Numbered from the stretch's first letter, positions 1 through 13,476 are shown. The stretch: 64,000 bases of DNA from Linnemannia elongata (GCA_036320915.1 JAXBDG010000022.1:434001-498000), one strand, 5' to 3'. The notes: generated by a model from the letters alone, not told the origin. Numbers and translations are program-made.

Positions 1-3000
1 GCAGCTGCAGCTCCTTTGGCGTCAGACGAGAACCGGCGTTGACGTTTCGGGAACGTGTGCGACGAGGGGAAGGCACTCGACGTGGCACTGTTGGCAGGGC
101 CATTGGATCCAGTGCCGCCGTTTCCATTGATGGGCGTCATGGGCTCAATTCCAGTTCCGTTAGCTCCTCCTGTGGGCGTTGTTGGGGCAGAGTTGGCATT
201 CGCAGCCGATTGGAGACCAGCCTTGGGGAGGTTGATATTCATACCATCCTTCTTCTCCTGAGCTCCGGCCATCGAGTTCAGTTCAACACTCTTGCGGCGC
301 TGGGCGGCCTTGGTCGGCTTGCCGGTAGGTGCTGGCATCTCCTCTGCAGGCTTGGGGTGAGCTACATCGGCGCCTGCGCCTTCTGAGTGCTCCCCGTTGG
401 GGTGGGCAGTATTATTGTTTTGCCCGTTGCGATTACGCTTCTTGATGACATCGGTCTTGAGGCTAAGGGGTCGAACAACGCCGTGGAGCTTCAAGAACAG
501 ACCGCAGGCGTTGCAGAGTGGAAGACCTTCGGGGTTACGGCGCCAAAGAGGGGTGGTTTGGGTGTTGCAGTTGGTGCACTTTGTGGGTATCAAGGTAGCC
601 GCGTTTCCATCCGTTCCAGAATTAGACAGTGAAGACTCTGAGGTGTTGGCGTGCTGCATGACCGAGGAGCTCGATGCTTCAGCCGACTCGTCTGATCCTG
701 CCTTGGCTCCAGTGCCCTCGGATTTGCCATCCGTAGAGGCACGACCTTGGGCACGAGGACGCTTGCCGGGGACTACCGATCCTGACGAAGTTGGCGGCGT
801 CTTCTTGGTGGTGGTCGAAGGATTGTCAGATGTCCAGCCAGCATCCTGCTGGTTAGAGTTCAAAGACCGCTGCGCGGCCGGAGCAGATGTCCGTTCCGTT
901 TCATCCGTATCCATATCGACCTCTTCCCTCACATCCGAATCCGACGACGCCTGGTTCATGTTGCTACCGGAACCATCAAAGGACTGTGATGCCTCGTTGA
1001 AGAATGATCCTCCTGGGCCAGTAAAGGGAAGAAGTTGGGCTGGATTGATGAACCCAGCGGGACCACCGGGGCCGGCGCCAAGGTCGTTGGAGGGGTTGAA
1101 GAACTGGGCATTCAGCATGTCGGGGTCCTGCATGAATCCTGCACCTCCATCCACGCCACCAAAATTCATCATCGAGATAAGGTCGCTGTAATTGACGTCG
1201 CCAAATCCGTTTCCTGCTTGCTGCATCTGTTGCTGCAACTGCAATTGGTGCTGAATCATCTGCTGCTGCTGTTGGAACTGCTGCTGCTGTTGTTGTTGCT
1301 GTTGTTGCTGTTGCTGCTGCTGCTGCTGCTGGTGTTGAGCCGCTGCTGCGAGAAGGTATTCGGGATAGAACATTTGTTGGTTTGGTGATGTCAGTGGGTT
1401 GCCGCTAATGAGAGCCTCCGCAGAATAGTCGGTCATGCCTTCGCTCGTCACGCCCATCGAAGATCCGCCAGCCATGTTAGCCAACAGTTTCTTTTGGGTA
1501 GGTGATTCTTGCTTAACTGGAACGCCATCATCTCGTGAGCTAGACTTGGGCCGGTCAGTGGAATGACTTGGGAAGACAGTGGTCGGAGAGGAAGGTCGGG
1601 AAGACTCAATGTCAGAGTCACCAGAGGAGGCGTCGTGCGGGATATTGATGCTGCCAAGGTACGGGTTGGAAATAGGGGTGCGGAAGTTCCCTGCTGCTGC
1701 TGACTGCATATTGGACTGTTTGGCAGACTGCAGTTTTTCCGAAGGTGTGGACTAGCAGATCATAAACATAACAAACAAACCAAAAAAAAGAAAGATGTTC
1801 GAATTTGGCGTCAGGAGATGGGATACATAGGTGGGTTGCATATTCACAACATGCATATCCACATAAACCCATTTCCACGAAGCCAAGTAGTATTTTGAAT
1901 CCATACCTTTCCTTGATAGCTGGATAGCCGTTGGTTGCTGTTCCGTGAGCTGTTGGAATGGCCCGATTTACTTCCTGTTGAACTCCGTGAGAGGGTCGGC
2001 CTCGATGACTGGCTGCTTGAACTATTGTTGGCACTAAACGATGGACCAGCTCCGCCAGTGAAGTCTATGGAGATGGGGTTCGTGGGCGAAGGGCTGACTC
2101 CATTCATAGCCGTGTTGGTGGGACTCTTGGCACCGAATGACTGAGAGGACTTGTCAAAAGAACTGCTGTTGGAGTTGGAGCTGCTGCCAATGTTGTTGTT
2201 GAAGTTGTTGTTGTTGTTTTGTTGGACGGCGTTATTATGAAAGAAATTATTGTTACTGTTGGGTTTCTTGTGACGCGAAGAAGGTGACATTGAGGATGAG
2301 GACGAGAACTTGAAGCTGTTGGTGTTGTTATTGTTCTGCGAAACAGGCGGACTCTTGATGGGCGTCATCATGGGGATGCCGGCAAACCTCATCTCTCTGG
2401 GCGAGGAGGCTGTCGAGGAGGCGTTAGATTGGGTGTCCTGGTCATCATCCGAATCCGACTGCATCGCCGTGTCGTACATTCCACTGTTGGGGCTGCTGCG
2501 GTGACTGGGTCCAGGGATGGTGATGCTCATAGTAGGGGGCATTGGCTGTGAGCTGACCGTATCCATGTAGCTAAGAGAAAGAAAAAAATAAATGGGGAAT
2601 AGGAGCAAGATAGATTGTGTTTAGATATACGCTCGCAAGATCATGGGTCTCATCGACATACACAATCCACAGCAAGGGGAAGTGTGCTTGATCCTTGATC
2701 AATCAATCACTCCAGTAAAGCGTACCTAGGTTGACCGGCAGGAACAGGGCGCTCAAGGTCCATGGCATGTCCGCTCCTCTCCTTGTCCTCCTTTTCTTTG
2801 TTCTTCTTGTGGAGAGTCATCGCCATCATGCGCCACGTCAGGTTCTCGAGTCGCTTTCCATTGGGGAGTGAGTCCTTGGCCTTGGTGTACAGACGCCACA
2901 CTTGGGCTGCTAAGGGGTCCTCCTTGGCCTGCTTAGAGGCCTCATCCTCTTCAGAACCTTCCTCGGCCGAGCCATCCTCCATAGGGTGGTGTGCGCTGGG

Positions 3001-3255
3001 ATACTCTGCGGTTCCCATGGGTCCGGGAGATCCTACCTCTGAAGGCAGTTTTCTCCTTGGCTTTGGCTTGGGAAAGTCGATGGTGGACGAGAGCAAGGAC
3101 TCTGGAAGTCTGTTGGCGGTGGTTGCCTTTTTACTCTTGGAGCCGGACCTGTAGCTACCATCATGCGAAGGAGCGGGCGATGATGGCGAAGAAGGAGTGG
3201 GCGAAGCCCGGTCGTAAGAGGGGGAGGTTGGATAGTGTGGTGAATTGTGATTCAT
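1..3255 (-). CDS. AreA/NIT2-type GATA zinc-finger transcription factor (3' end beyond window)
   Basis: Likely global nitrogen regulator binding GATA sites in the nucleus. Three exons: 3255-2726, 2570-1907 and 1751 to the window edge, joined in frame with GTACGC and GTATGG donors and TTAG and CTAG acceptors; at least 981 residues are visible and the stop lies outside. Exon 1 carries the fungal AreA_GATA-like (DUF1752) segment around residues 117-155 ([15 protein letters not shown] then [10 protein letters not shown]). Exon 2 is Asn/Ser-rich. Exon 3 has a polyglutamine tract (about 1213-1335) and one GATA finger, residues about 789-840, with the pattern C-x2-C-x17-C-x2-C (CTNC ... CNAC) followed by the basic tail [10 protein letters not shown]. 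One GATA finger plus DUF1752 is the AreA/NIT2/Gln3 arrangement. The start ATG at 3255 (MNHNSPHYP) is the first in-frame one. Family assignment is secure; which nitrogen-control paralogue it is cannot be decided here. Confidence 0.9.
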
Positions 3256-5505
3256 GGTCGATATATTTTCCGATTCGCTTATTGTTGTGCTTGTGGGTTG
3301 TCAATTGCTGTTGTTATCACACTCCCTATTTTGGTTGAGGAAGGGATATCCGGATGAAGCCAAGCCTATGAGTACGGTAGAGGTAGGTGGACTGCGGCAA
3401 GAATTGATATGGATGACGATTGAGAAGTGGCAGAGAGAAGGAAGGAAGAAGTAAAGAAGTGAAGAGAGAGGACGGAGGAGCGACAAAGGAAAGGAAAGAG
3501 ATGAAAAAAAAAGACAGAAAAATAAGGTCAGTTGTCTGTCAGTCAGAGCATTGCGGGGTAAGTGTGCTCACTGGTTGTTGGAGATAAGTGGTCAAACTAT
3601 ATGGCTTTATCCTTTTGCCCCAAGGTCGCAAATCAACAACAAACACAAAAGATAACAAAAACAAAAAAAAATTGAATAGCTCGTACAAAGGGATGGGACA
3701 GTGTTGAATGAAGAAAAAAAGTGAGAGAGAGAGGGTTGGGTGTGGTGAAGGCAAAGGAGCAAAATAAAGAGTGGAGTCTGTGAGAGGAGTGAGTGAGTCA
3801 GTGAGTGAGTGTAAAGGTTTGAAGTAAAGAGAGAGAGAGAGAAAAGAAGGAAAAGTGGGGTGGTGAGTGAAAGAGGGATAAGGCCGAGCCAGAGCAAAGT
3901 GGTTCGTTGGGTCTTTTTTTTTGCTATTGGTTATTAAAGGCCAGTGGTGAAGTGTGAACAGGCAAGGAGGAAACATGTCGATAATAAATAACATAACGAT
4001 TTTTTCTTTTATAGGTTTCATCCAAAGGAGGAAAATAAAACAGGACTGACAAAGGAACAAATAAACCGCAGGCAGAGCAGAGGAGGAGTTTGGCGGTGGA
4101 TGAACTCTCTCAAGTTGTGCGTATGCTCAGCATGGAGAAAAATGGAAAAAAAGGGACAAGACACGAATCGAGGTGGTGCAATCAAGACATAGAAGTTGAC
4201 GTACTGTTGTTTTCCTGTGCTAATATGCAAAGGAGAAAGAAAGGAGAGGCGGCGAAGTGGAGTGTGTGAGAGAATGTAGGTATGTATGGCACTTGTATGA
4301 GTTGACGGATGTAATGGATCGGAAGAAATGGATCGAAACTGCCGAAACGGTAGAAGAGAGTCAGTGAGTGAGTGAGTGAGCAATGAGGAAAGGCGGAAAG
4401 AAGAAGGGTATTCTTATTCGATGTGAGTGAGAATAATACGTGGAGAGCGAGTATGTGTATGTGTGTGTGGGGGGGGGGGGGGATATGTTGATATGGTAAG
4501 AAAAAGAAAAAAAAAGAATTGGGAAAGGGTAAAGTGGACAAAGAAAATAATGATTTGGCCGTGTGGTGTGCGAGCAGTAGGAGTATCTGTGTGTGCAGGG
4601 GAATGAATACCAGTCAGCCCAAGTTGTTGGAGAAGAAAGGTTTTAAAAAAGGGAAAAGATAGAAAATGAAGATAGACAAGAAGCTGGTTCCCCTTCCACG
4701 GTCTACTTTTTATTTTCTGTGGGGGGGTTATTGTTGTTGTTGGTGGGGACCAGATGACAAAAAAAAAACAAACAACAGCAAAGACGACAACAACAAAACT
4801 GCAGACAAAGAGAAACAACAATAACAAGACTACCACGATGGTATGTATCCTTGAATACATACCCTTTTTTTTTTTGTCCCATCCAACAGTAAACAACAAA
4901 CACACACACACTCTTGACAAACAGATACGCACAAGAACGTCAACAGCCAACCAGCAGACAGATACCCAGTCAGACCCAGAACAATAATAAATAACGAAAG
5001 ACAGCGCAGGGCAGGCACCTCATTCATTATCTCTCCCCCTCTCTCTCCCTCTTTTTTCTTTTCTTTCATAATACCGGCATCTTTGCCACACGGGTGCGTT
5101 CATTTTCATTCATTTGCTCTCACTTTTTGGTTCTTCCTTTTTCAACAGGCTGCAGCAGACACACACCAACAAAAAAAAGAGACGACGACCAACACAATTC
5201 ACGCATTACTCGCAGCATCCAATCACATACCCAGAACAGCATCCAGCACCACCAGCTACTGCACACCCTTTTGGCCCTTTTCCTTTTCTCTTCTTCTTTT
5301 CTTTCCTTTTTTCATGCACATCCCATCCCCCTTTTCAAACCCAACCTCGCTCGCTCACAAATGCAAGAAAAAAAAAGTCGAGCAAAGCAAATCAAGAGTC
5401 TTCTCTTTTTTTGTTATATTTTGTATGTTACCCCTATGTCAAACAAACAAATAAAAAGCCGTAGTAGAACATGACATCTTCTTCACACAACAGCATTCAT
5501 TTTCA

Positions 5506-5541
<36 letters not shown>

Positions 5542-7936
5542 CAATTGACCTATCAAACCCATTGGAACACCCATCCACCCCCTCACCATTGCCCAAGGGA
5601 AGTTATGCGAACCACCAGCCCACCGAGCTGGCGTGAAAATATCCCGAAAATCAAAACAACAGGGAAGTAAAGCCTATTGACGAGGGTTTCCCTTTTCTCG
5701 TTCACTTTCTACGATAGAACAACCTGTTCGGGTCAATGGGGATCGGTCACACGCACGTTCTTACTCGATAGGACAAAACACAAGAAATGACACTTGTTTG
5801 GCTTGTCTTCACTAATTGTCATAAGTAAACAGAACGGAACAGAGTAAAAAAAAATATAAAAAAAAGGGCGGGGGGCAGGGGGAGCACAAGAGGTATGCCT
5901 AGGTGAGTGTGAAAGGAAGGGGGGGGGGGGGCACTGAGTGTGAGAGTGAACGAAAGAAGGAAGGAAGAATGTAATAGAAACAAAGGACGAACGAATGAAC
6001 ACAAGTAGTTGTAGCTACTTGTTTTTGCAGTTTCTCAATGTCTCTTTTCTTGTAGTTTGCATTCTTTCGGCTTTTGTTTTCCCTCCAACTTCTCACGGGT
6101 TCCCATGAGGAAAAGCACGCCCATATGCAAAAGCAGAGAGCCACAGGTAAAACAAAGACAGCGTGTCAAAAGGGCGGGTTTGTTGTCTGTTTTGTGAAAA
6201 GGGAGGGGAGGGAGACACGAGTCTAACTTTTCGTTTTGTCCATGGAGCCTATATTTGAACACGGATCGTTTTTGTCTTACAGGTGCAGTGTACTTTTGGC
6301 TCTCCGTTCGTTGTTGATGTTGTTACTGTTGATCGTGGAAAGGAGGGAGAGACAGGAAGAAGAAAAACAAAGAAGGAGGAAGAAGAGGAGTGAATGGCCA
6401 GAGGAAAAAAAAGCGAGCAGGGAGGGTTGAGTTGAATGGGTGAATGGTGGACAAACGAAGAAGGAGGGGCAGAGATGCAAGGAAGGAGAGGACAGCTGGG
6501 CTGGGCAAGAACGATAAAAAAGAGTCCAAAAAAAAGGCAAAAAAAATCGCGTTGTGTGTGTGTTGCCGTGTATGTGTGTATTAACACGAAGGAGTAGGAG
6601 TAGGCTCTGTTATTCGGTGGAGTGCAGTGGATGATAGTAGCACAGTAGGGGTGAAGGGCTGTGAATGGAAGGAAGGAAGGAAGGGAGTAGTCAATTACCT
6701 GCTTGCAGACAAAAAGTGAGAAGTGGTCGATTTAGAGCAGCGGCAGCAGAAGCAGTGGCAGGGTGGAGATGGATAGAGGGGAAGGACAAGCAGAGCCGAG
6801 ATCGGACTGCGGGGGGGAGGAAGAAGAATGGAATGGGGACGGGTGCGTGTCAGAGGGAGTTAGGTGTCGGGGATCAAAACAAGGGAGACAGTATGGGAGT
6901 AAAGAAAGAAAAAGGAAAAGGATGCAAAGCTGGGAGTGCAGGGGTGTGATGGTATGGTTGAGATGCCAATGGAAGGGAAAGATGGGAAGAGAGAAAAGGA
7001 AGGAGGGAGAAGGGGAAGCAGGAGAAAGAAAAAATGGAAAAGGGAAAGGACGGCGGAGTAGAGAGAGAGAATGAGAGAAAGGGACAGGGGAGAGAGGGGG
7101 AGAGGAAGGAAAAAAAAAAAGAAAATAAGTGTCCGATGGCCGTGGATACGATCACCTATACGCCACGCCCATGGAAATGGAAGAGGAAGAGAGGAGAGCC
7201 TTTTTGGGTTTGACGGCTGGCCTAAAGGAAGAATGACAACAAAACAATTCTCGAGATCTTTTAGATGGTCATTAAGGGATCGACCTATCTAATTGACCAT
7301 GCCAATAGGGTCACTATGGCAGGCACGCGTACGTCAAAAAAAAAAAAAAAATCATAGCCTGTCCTCCATCCCAACGGCTGCTCCCTCCCTGTCCTCGCTG
7401 CATTTCTTTTTTTTTTTTTTCTTTTTTTTTCATATCTCAATGCTAATGTTTCTTACTATCTTTCCTCGGTGAATGTCCCTTTCTGCCCTTCCCTCGTTCC
7501 TACTACTTCCTTTCCCTTTGATTTTTTCACTCTCTGCCAACAACATACACCCTGAATAGTATTCTCATCCATCCACATCCTTCCACACCCATTCTCTATC
7601 CTTCCTTTTCTCTCTTTTTAGCAATTAATCGGCAAGGAGAAGTGTGTGGAACTGGAGCAAAACGTAAAGAACCAAAACTTCAATCACTCCTTACTCTGAA
7701 CTTTATCAAATAAGAAGGGAAGATACTCAATGCTACGGTAGAGAACAAAAAATCAGAGGATGTCACTTCCTTTTTCTACCGATGCACCACGGTTCCTGGG
7801 TTCAGTCGGAAGTCACTATAGAGGCATGTAAATACAAATGTTCAACAAGAGTTAGTGATATGTTCACTGACAGGGATTGAGATGTTCAAAGCCAGGGAGA
7901 GGATCGAGAATTAAGTGTATAAAAGAGTTCAAAATA
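3256..7936. other. Long gene-free region upstream of the GATA gene
   Basis: About 4.7 kb between the GATA start and the WD40 stop. I see no ORF with recognisable protein character. The + strand is purine-rich in long stretches (about 3420-4400, 6330-7120), so the GATA coding strand is pyrimidine-rich there; homopolymers include a G run near 4470-4481 and a 33-base T run. It probably holds the long leader and promoter of the GATA gene, as is common for regulatory genes in fungi; that is inference. Confidence 0.5.
5509..5541. repeat. Homopolymer T tract, 33 bases
   Basis: Uninterrupted T run in the gene-free region upstream of the GATA gene. Length is likely unstable in replication and sequencing. 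Confidence 0.95.
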
Positions 7937-10900
7937 TCATGCAAGGACAAGAAAGCCATGGAACACAATTGTTTTAACAACAGCGTACATAAACGCAAGA
8001 CTTGAATCGGCACTCATCGAAGTAATAAAGGGCTTGGTTGGGTGGAAGGCGGCCTTGAACACGCGTTTCGCTAAAAGTGCCACAAAAAAAAAAAAAAAAA
8101 AACAAAAATGATCAGTCGTATGACCCAGCAAACAAAACAAAGTGTCGCACTGACTGCCCTGCATGTGTATCTGCATCTGCGTCCCCTATTCCCTATCACG
8201 TACTTTGTCCATCGATGGATTGACCAGCGCCACGGTGCACATCCCTCCAACGAATATCCCAGATGTTAATCTTGGGATCCGACTGAGTTCCACTGCTCAC
8301 AATAGCTCCACCTGGATGCCACGAGGGCATTACTTGTCTCGACAAGTTATCGGCACACTCGAAACCAAAGCGAAGGACAGGATCATCAAATCTCTGGCGG
8401 AGGTCGTGTAACGACAGCTGGTTGTTTGTAGTCGCATGACAAACCAAAAGCAGGTTGGGGTCCACTGGGTTGGGTGTGATAGAGTTGATACGACCACGCT
8501 CCTTGCTCTTATAATCGTACACGACTTCAGACCGTTCCATATTCCATCCAATGACCTTGCAATCGCATCCTCCCGAAAACAGCACGTTGTTGTGGGGGGT
8601 GTAGCAAAGTCCCTGAATGGTACTCGTGTGCTTGTTGTGGACCAGGGCCTGCTGTGATGGTACACAGTCGCCGTCCGAGTTAGCTGACATAAACTTCCAA
8701 CGGATCTAGTGGATCACAAAATTAACAGGTAGTCGTTAATGCATCTGTAAAAATCAAATTTGGTGATAACACATCAGCAAGGGTGATTAATCAGAGGTCG
8801 GTTAAACTTACGATTTGCTTGTCCATACCAGCCGTGGCAAGAGAGATACCGCTGCGGTCCTCAGTCATCCCTGTCAAGCACAGAATGCCACCCTTGCTGG
8901 CGTCATGAGGCTTCTGATCCAATGACTGGATTGTCCAAGTAACCGGTGAAGTGGGCTTGGCCTTGTCGACATGGACCAGCATGAGCTGGTGGGGCATGGG
9001 CACTCCTTCCTTGTGAGCACTGGCCACCGCCAACGTGTTCTTGCCGACCCAGCACATATCCTCTGCCCAAGGCATGTTGGTTGGTGCCTTTGGAATTGTG
9101 CTCGTCACGCGGCGCCTTTCCAGATCCCAGAAGTGAATAGTTCTACGAATGTTCAACAATGTAATGCAAGTATAAATAATTTGATCCGCCAGCTTGAGCT
9201 CAGCCATCGGGTGCATTTGAAACGTTGAGCAAAAAACTTACCCATCTAGGGCACTGGTGACCATAACTTCCTCCATGTCTGGACCAGCAATTGGCACATG
9301 GTGGAGCATGCATCTAGGCTTTCTTCCAAACGTCTTGTTCCGGATATCGGCATGGACATTGGTTAAGGTCTCGACGACATCCAGAGCAGCAACCGCGACA
9401 CGGTCATTTACTGGTGCCAGACGAGGACGAGATGATCCTGATCGCCCGTTCGAGAACGAGGAGTTACTCTTGGGATTAGCGGATGATGGCCCCGAGAACT
9501 TGTTGGGTAAGGATGACAAGGCGTTGTGCTGAGTGACTCTGTCGCTGCTAGGTCTCGACATCATCGTAGGCCTCTCAGAGGCAGGGGTCTCACGCCCGGC
9601 AGCGGTACTTTCGCTCAGATCCCTGAATCGCCGCTCCAGTTTCTTGCTGATGTTCCGAATCCGCTTTGATGATGCCTTGGCCTTTTCGCAGTACTTAGCA
9701 TATTTTGTGCGCGTTCTTTCGAGCTAAAATGTTCCATCGGTAAGTAATATAAAATCAGAAACGATAGACTTCTTTCCAAATTGACAGACATTAGTGCAAT
9801 CATGAGATAATTACCTCGAGCATCAGGTCGTGGATCTGACCATGCAACTTCAATCCAGAAGCACTAGTGAGGCGGGGAGCATCAGATTCGTCAGAACTAG
9901 AGTCAGATTCCGAGCTGGAAGAGTCCGAGTCCGAGGATTCTCCTGACGTTTCCTTGGCAACAGTACGTCTACGCTTGCTCCTCCGCTTAGACTCAGGAAC
10001 CTTGTACTGTGGTTTGCGTGGCGACATGTCGACGTCTATTCCTCCGTTGGCCTCAATAACTGAGCCAGAAAAGACAGACTTTGATCGGTTGTTGAATGCA
10101 GCAGCGGCCTTTTCTTGTTGGACACGGTCGAACTCGGAATCACCAGAGGCTGTGGAGGATTGAGGAGAGACCGGTTCGGGCGATCGGTTCCTAACAAGGG
10201 AGACATCTGCGATACCAGACCGTACGTCCTCGGTTATCGATCCAGTTCTTTTGCGAGGCTTGGGGGATGGACTCTCGTTTCGCCTTTTGTTGGATCCACC
10301 TTCAAAGAATCGACCGCGCTCAGGGGGGCGAGACGACTCTCGGGCATCATAGGGCTCGTCATAGCGACGCTGAGGGGCTAAATTTGGTGGCGGTGCATCA
10401 TGTTGGCTTCGTCCTTCTCTGCTCTGGTCTTGAAGGAACGGGTCTGGTCCTCTGTTGTCGCTGCGTCGATCGCGTTCGTTCCAATCACGATTTCTGGGTT
10501 CCCATGCCCTTGAGCTGTCGTTCCGTTGGGGTCGAACGTCCCTGTTATTGTTGTTGTATGGGTTGTTGGAATAACTGCGGTCGTCGCGACGATCGTTCAT
10601 GTAACTGCTGTCAGGGGGCGGGACGGACATGCCCATGCGATCGTTGTATCTGGGGGTCTCCTTGGGTGGACGGCTGTCTGGAAACATGGATCTTTCACGA
10701 TAGTTGCGGTGATCCTTGGGGGTTCTGGAGTCGTAGCTATTGTTATTGTTATTGTTATTGACAGGCATTTGGACGATAACGGCCTCCTTGTCCGAGTCCG
10801 AGTCGTTGATGGTCGTTGGGAAATGGTACGGAGGAAGAGCTAAAAACGGTCGTTGATGGTCTTCGACGTTTTCCTTCTTGACAAGGAGGTCCACGGGAGG

Positions 10901-11065
10901 GAAGATTTCGGTGATAGGGACTTGTGGCACTGCGATAGGAGTACCACGGATCGACGGAGAGGAGGAGTTGGGGGAGTTGTTGCTGTGGGTGAGCGACTTT
11001 CTCTTTCGCTGGAAGAGAGATGTGGCGAGGAGGTTAAGGGGGAGGAGGTTGGACTGGCTATCCAT
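7937..11065 (-). CDS. WD40-repeat protein with long disordered N-terminus
   Basis: Five exons: 11065-9815, 9723-9242, 9142-8812, 8705-8204, 8070-7937; the joins total exactly 900 codons (899 aa). Residues 1-417 are disordered: an Asn run, RDR/SRE-type charged repeats, a basic KRRSKRRRTV patch and an acidic Ser/Asp/Glu tract. Residues about 418-460 are strongly charged and coiled-coil-like (LERTRTKYAKYCEKAKA). The rest is a WD40 propeller; blades are recognisable at DGTIHFWDLERR (created only by the 9242/9142 splice), SGGCDCKVIGWNME, SSGTQSDPKINIWDIRW and the final blade VFKAAFHPTKPFITSMSADS. WD40 propellers are protein-interaction platforms; basic and acidic tails suggest a nuclear scaffold, but I do not recognise the orthologue. 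The last ten residues could differ if a short terminal intron was missed. Confidence 0.82.
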
Positions 11066-11118
11066 TAGGATAAGAGGGAGAGAGAGAAAACGGGTTCTCG
11101 TTGGGACCTTGTTGCCAC

Positions 11119-11166
<48 letters not shown>

Positions 11167-11956
11167 TAGATAATAGAAAAGCAGCTGCAACAAGACAACG
11201 GAAACACGGTTGCTTATGGTTACTTTTTTTGAGGGAGACTTGAAGCGATACAAATCTGGTACTAGCGTGTTGTTGTGCTATGAATATGAGTAGGGGAAGG
11301 TGGTGTGTGAAGGGTTGTTGTTATTGTTTGAGTGATGCTGATGAAACAAGAGGAGTGTGGAAGGAAATGAATGGAATGGATGGATGGCGAGTGAAGGCGA
11401 GGAAAAGAACCAAAACAAACAGACAAGAAAAAAAAAAAAAAAAAAATATGCAGTGACCAGCTGTGCCAGCAGGTCCATAACAAGAGAAAAGAATTTGGCT
11501 TCTTTTGAGTGGCTTGCATCTCTGTCTGGCTTCTACTGGATGACAGGGTCCACTCGACTTGATTCCCAGGGCGGGTCTCTTTTGTTTCCCCCGGAGCTCC
11601 CCGCCCTTCGACCTACATTTGCTTGTTTCCCCCCATGGCTGTTGATACAAGCACATTCCTCTGATGTCGGTTTACACCAGCTCGCTAAGCCAATCATGAG
11701 CAATATCTATTGGACTGAAAGAACACTTGCCCCTTGTTTTCAATGGCATTACGCCACGTTTTTAAGGGGTCCGTTCGTTGCCTCGCACGGGTCCTTATGA
11801 CCTTGGCTTCTTGCTTTTTCTGGGTGCCCTTTTTTTTTTTTCTTGTTCGTTGCATTCGTTGACTATCGTTCGTTGCATTCCTCTTTCTTTTCCTTTCAAC
11901 TCATACCAAAACGCCCCTTCAAGCAACTCATCCTCACACAAATCAGCCCATTTACC
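11066..11956. other. Intergenic region between divergent WD40 and DcpS genes
   Basis: Shared upstream region of two divergent genes. It contains a 43-base A run next to the WD40 start and a pyrimidine-rich stretch (about 11820-11900) before the DcpS ATG. No gene seen. Confidence 0.5.
11120..11162. repeat. Homopolymer A tract, 43 bases
   Basis: Longest homopolymer in the window, 55 bases upstream of the WD40 gene start codon, so probably in its leader or core promoter (a T run on the coding strand). Confidence 0.95.
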
Positions 11957-13476
11957 ATGCACTCACTCTCAAACTTTGCCTTCACTCGCGTCCTGAATGA
12001 AGATCCCATTCTCAAAACGCTCACACTCCTCGGCACTGTCCCCGTCACAGCAACCGCCGCCACCACTGCAACAACAGAGGAGAAGAGCCCGGAAGTCCAG
12101 TCCGTGATCCTTATAATTGAAAAGACTCACTTTGCGACCCAGTCTTCAGAGAGTGACATTACGCGCCGTATTTCTGAATTGCTGTCGACAGGAAGCAACG
12201 ACATCTACCATTGGTGGAATGCTATCATCCTGGAGGGCAAGGCCCACGACCCCGACCTCAAGATGACCGTCATCTCCCCTGCGACCGAAGCAGTATGTAT
12301 CTTACTTATTTGAGAAGAATATGCTTCAGAGGAAAGGAAGCGTTGTACATTTTAGCTCTAACTATTGTTTCTCACTTTTGATTTGATAATGATCAGCATA
12401 TCTCCAAGTACTCGCGTCAGGAACGCAAGATGATAACTGAGACCGCAGAGATCTACCACAAGGCTATCCTGCCTTGGATAGAGAGCCAGCCAAAGAGCAG
12501 GATCCAATGGGTCTACAATATCCTCGAAGGTCTCAAGGAGCAGGAGAACATCCTTCTCCGTGACAATGACCCTGACACCGGCTTCATTGTCCTTCCAGAC
12601 AGGTATCGGTGCCTTTTCTTGTTGATTTCGCAGCTTAATTTACGCGTAGCGACGCGATTATATTCCATAACCTGGCCACTTGATTTTCCCATTGACAGTT
12701 CCCCCTTTTGGACTACACGATGTGTGAAATAGCAAGTGGGACAAACGCACGCTGTCGTCGTTGTACTTGCTGGCGATCTCGATGAGGTCCGACATCCGCT
12801 CCTTGCGTGACCTCAAGCCTGAGCACTTACCTATGCTCAAGAACTTGCGCGACAAGATCATGGCACTGGTTCCTGTTCGATTCCCCGGGGTCGCTTCGGA
12901 CGAGGTCCGCATGTTTATGCATTACCACCCAAGCTACTGTAAGTCCAAAAACCACGCGTGTGAATATTCTAAAAGTCGACTGGCGTTTCTTGCTACGTCG
13001 TTGTGAGACAAAGAGAGACTGGCTTCGATTGTGTGGCGGAATGCAATATCCTTGGCATGCGCGTTGAGCATGACCAACGTTTGAGGCGTAGTAGTCGACG
13101 AATATGACGATGCAATGGTCTCGGTGATGTGCTCACTCTCTCACAGCAATCAATCTCAACAAACAACACAGCCAGGCCCTTCTCCTCCCATAAACTGCGC
13201 ATACAACCGGCACTCACTCACTCAAAAAATGCGTATCTCCTACACATAACTTCGTACCCATAATCTTGTATAGACCATTTCCATGTCCATGTCACCCATG
13301 TCTCTGCCCAAGTCCCTGGAAGCACAGTCGGACAATCCCACCTTCTCGATACCATCATTGACAACATTGAAAACATTGACCCCGACTACTACCGCAAGGC
13401 CTCGATCCGGTTTGCCCTCGGTGTCAACCATCCCGTTTATGCGCTTATCCAAGGTTTCCAGTCTGGTGCTCAGTAA
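11957..13476 (+). CDS. Scavenger mRNA-decapping enzyme DcpS (HIT family)
   Basis: Hydrolyses the m7GpppN cap left after 3'-to-5' mRNA decay. Four exons: 11957-12292, 12397-12602, 12733-12938, 13274-13476; 316 aa, close to the 337 aa of human DcpS. Diagnostic blocks in order: HWWNAIILEG, IQWVYNILEG (cap-stacking Trp near residue 150), SKWD, DIRSLRDLKPEHLPML, MHYHPSYY and the HIT triad HFHVHVTHV at about residues 251-259, with the central His (about 253) as expected nucleophile. The HIT motif is split by the last intron: the second Tyr of HPSYY is assembled across 12938/13274. That intron, 335 bases, is the longest of the gene. An upstream in-frame ATG at 11843 would add 38 residues of Phe/Ser-rich leader; 11957 gives the usual N-terminus. 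Downstream A/T-rich sequence near 13664 may serve polyadenylation. Confidence 0.93.

Noticed and set aside
397..1191. 264-codon open frame on the + strand
   Set aside because: It is antisense to the GATA-factor exon, whose minus-strand frame carries the zinc finger and glutamine tract.
5083..5474. Overlapping + strand frames of 116-126 codons
   Set aside because: Three frames open at once in T/C-rich sequence; composition artefact with no protein character.
9867..11068. Several + strand frames of 70-164 codons
   Set aside because: Antisense shadows of the first WD40 exon, caused by its biased codons.
12807..13217. Frames on both strands inside the DcpS gene
   Set aside because: They overlap the third exon and third intron of DcpS, whose splice restores the HIT motif.
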